In this document: positions 30,216-32,017 of the stretch, piece by piece | How the letters are laid out: every line of letters begins with the position of its first letter | Position numbering within the stretch: the first letter of the stretch is position 1 | Made by a program: the position numbers and the translations under genes | Notes under the pieces: generated by a model | Seen by the model: only the letters and a program-made list of their open reading frames with translations | Told to the model about the DNA's origin: nothing | Database searches by the model: none | Source: an uncultured Collinsella sp. | Lineage (GTDB): Bacteria; Actinomycetota; Coriobacteriia; Coriobacteriales; Coriobacteriaceae | DNA: 32,017 bases | Direction of reading: 5' to 3' | Assembly (NCBI GenBank): GCA_902494715.1 | Contig: CABUUJ010000022.1 | Span: 1-32,017 of the forward strand

Positions 30216-32017
30216 ATGTACTGTCGACTTCTTCTCAAACTAATCCTAAGAGACAAGGCCGTATGGATTTGTACGCTCGTTCTCGCTGCAGCCTTTTCCG
30301 TCCCCATTGCGTTCAATTCACCCATCTACGGGCCCTTCTTTATGAAACAGGGCATGCAGAGCTTTGTCGACGCATTCAATACGCGCGCGCCCCAGGCCAA
30401 CGGCACAGACCTATCGCCAGAGCAGCAAAATGACGCGGAGCTTGCAAGATACGCGAACGCCGCCCTCGCCGCTCAAACCGACGCCGCCTTTCTCGATTCT
30501 GCCGAGAGCTACTACGCGCTCATGGGCGAAGGCTTCCAATCCGGGTCCATCGTGGGAGACCGAGAGACCAATGACGCAGCGCTCGCATATTGCCGTGCCC
30601 TGAGCAGCTCCGGCATCACGGATATCCCGGCCTCCGCAAACGACCTGCCATTCCTTTCCTTCCTGCCTTACGCCATTGCCACGGCGCCGTCTTTCCTTCC
30701 CTTCATCCCCTTCCTTCTCTCGTCGATACTCGTGCTCGGCGCCACAAGGCCCGGGACCCTGGCGGCGAAGGCGCCCGTGCCCAAATTCCGGCGCCTTATC
30801 CAGATCGTGTTTTCGATAATCGCCGCGGGGACCGCGATGCTCCTCGCCGGCCTCGCACCCGGGGGCATTTACGCCTTGGCCCTAAACGGCTTCGGGCAAA
30901 TTGGGTACCCGATCGCCTTCTTCCATGACGGCGCGCTCACCACCACGACTGCGGGAAACGTCTTCACAGCCCTGCTTATCGCGCTGCTTGCGGGCGGAAC
31001 CTTGATATCCGTTTGCTCCGCCGTCCTATCGACCGCAACGAGGCGCGTCCTCGCGGGCCCCCTTGCCTCCGCGCTGCTTGTCGCGGCCCCGGCATTCCCG
31101 TTACTGTCCGATTCGGCACTAGGGCATAACGCCGCGCTCAATCTCCTGCCGCTGGCCGTATTCTCGCCTATCGAGGCAACGGGTTACGTGGGATGCTTCC
31201 CGACAGAATTCATTGGCTCCGGTTCAGGCAGCGCATCGATGCTTGCCGTGGCCCTGGTATACGTCGCGGTCCTTTTCGCGGTCGGCGCCGTTGCGACACG
31301 TTCCCCCAAACAGCCTGGACCCGCGAAAAAGCACCATGGGCTCGAGCTTCTGGACGCGAGCGTGGGATACGGAAGCACGACGATACTTTCAATCGGGTCG
31401 CTTTTCCTGAGCCCGGGAACGGCGGCGGGCCTCGTTGCCCCCAACGGCTCGGGGAAAACCACCCTTCTTGAAGCGCTGTCGGGCCAATTTCCCACCCGCA
31501 TCCGCTCGGGAAGCCTGGCGGCAGACGGAATCTGCCAACGTCGATCAGCCGAATTCGCAGAACTCGTCTACCTGAGCTCTTCGGGCGGCGCGGATCTCTA
31601 CCCCACGCTATCGGCCCGCGAGCACCTCTCTTTCGTTAGGGAGGCGTGGAAATCGGCCGCCGACATCGACTCGCTCTGCGACTCCCTCGGAATCTCCCCA
31701 TATCTCGACAAGCCGACCCGTAAACTCTCGACAGGAATGAAGCAGCAGGTAAAGCTTGCCATGGCGATAGCGACCGATTGCCCGTACCTCATCCTCGATG
31801 AGCCGCTGAACGGCCTCGATCCGGGAAAGCGGAAAACCTCCTGCGACGCGATGCGCAGCGAGGTGGCGCGGGGACGAAGCGTGCTCATCTCAAGCCATCT
31901 GCTCGACGACCTGGCAGACCTCACCGACTCGTTCTACTTCATCGAGGCCGGCACGCTCGTGGAAAAGACCGAGTCGTCCTCGCAGACGCTCAAGCAGGAA
32001 TACCTCGATACATACGA
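30216..32017 (+). CDS. ABC permease-ATPase fusion protein (partial, runs off window)
   Basis: An uninterrupted frame of 600 codons with no stop before the window end. ATG 30216 directly follows an in-frame TAA; an AGGTG at 30204-30208 may be its ribosome binding site. Residues 1 to about 370 are an ABC-2 permease half: one membrane segment near 15-32, an extracytoplasmic region of about 115 residues, then further segments, with LNGFGQIGYPIAFF matching the KNG..YP block of the double permease. Residues about 385-600 are an ATPase: Walker A APNGSGKTT (K414), signature LSTGMKQQ (504), Walker B LILDEP (D528-E529), switch His 561. It is a paralog of the preceding pair, joined in one chain. Confidence 0.88.
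   Translation, partial: MYCRLLLKLILRDKAVWICTLVLAAAFSVPIAFNSPIYGPFFMKQGMQSFVDAFNTRAPQANGTDLSPEQQNDAELARYANAALAAQTDAAFLDSAESYYALMGEGFQSGSIVGDRETNDAALAYCRALSSSGITDIPASANDLPFLSFLPYAIATAPSFLPFIPFLLSSILVLGATRPGTLAAKAPVPKFRRLIQIVFSIIAAGTAMLLAGLAPGGIYALALNGFGQIGYPIAFFHDGALTTTTAGNVFTALLIALLAGGTLISVCSAVLSTATRRVLAGPLASALLVAAPAFPLLSDSALGHNAALNLLPLAVFSPIEATGYVGCFPTEFIGSGSGSASMLAVALVYVAVLFAVGAVATRSPKQPGPAKKHHGLELLDASVGYGSTTILSIGSLFLSPGTAAGLVAPNGSGKTTLLEALSGQFPTRIRSGSLAADGICQRRSAEFAELVYLSSSGGADLYPTLSAREHLSFVREAWKSAADIDSLCDSLGISPYLDKPTRKLSTGMKQQVKLAMAIATDCPYLILDEPLNGLDPGKRKTSCDAMRSEVARGRSVLISSHLLDDLADLTDSFYFIEAGTLVEKTESSSQTLKQEYLDTY

Noticed and set aside
1..32017. CRISPR arrays, rRNA, tRNA and intact insertion sequences
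   Set aside because: No regularly spaced repeats, no cloverleaf or rRNA sequence, and no transposase gene were recognised. The GGGGAC repeats are too few and irregular for an array.

Overview
The window looks like a chromosomal segment of a high-GC Gram-positive gut actinobacterium of the class Coriobacteriia, most likely Collinsella. The grounds are the spc/alpha ribosomal gene order, a zinc-type S14, a zinc-LID adenylate kinase, heavy GC-ending codon use, frequent GTG/TTG starts and family-level resemblance of the housekeeping proteins. Species assignment is inference from a single window.

Layout. 1-10157: spc and alpha operons on the + strand (rplE, rpsN, rpsH, rplF, rplR, rpsE, rpmD, rplO, secY, adk, map, infA, rpmJ, rpsM, rpsK, rpsD, rpoA, rplQ), closed by a strong intrinsic terminator. 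rplX is not seen in the 247 bases before rplE. rpmJ (37 aa) is an easily missed short gene. 10193-12875: truA, a GT2-type glycosyltransferase-like gene and argR. 12917-18607: a class A penicillin-binding protein (- strand) divergent from a U32-family protein, then tyrS. 18608-24645: adenine deaminase behind a possible attenuator, two Cof-type HAD phosphatases, and an ACT-domain protein followed by citrate synthase (- strand). 24646-32017: an accessory block with a truncated tyrosine recombinase, an XRE/DUF2975 regulatory pair, a small secreted Cys-containing peptide resembling the lactococcin 972 family, a double-length ABC permease, its ATPase, and a second, paralogous permease-ATPase fusion that runs off the window end.

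Two things stand out. First, the hairpins downstream of map (6501-6588) and tyrS (18647-18745) have unrelated stem sequences but the same architecture: apical GACC-NNAA-GGTC, one bulged base, an 8-bp stem, and pyrimidine internal loops at matching positions (TTC/TC, TC/TC, and CC/TC or TC/CC), with a compensatory change in the AAY/RTT stem. This looks like a structured RNA or a structure-conserved repeat family. Second, the terminal accessory block reads as a peptide-plus-transporter system: DUF2975/XRE module with an operator-like palindrome, divergent secreted peptide, attenuator-like hairpin, duplicated ABC-2 permease and ATPase, followed by a paralogous system in which one permease half and the ATPase are a single polypeptide.

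Other signals include GGGGAC-type repeats arranged in inverted orientation around one HAD gene (one overlaps the ade stop codon), a hairpin that buries the Shine-Dalgarno of that HAD gene, and intra-operon hairpins between ribosomal genes. No rRNA, tRNA, CRISPR array or intact insertion sequence was seen.
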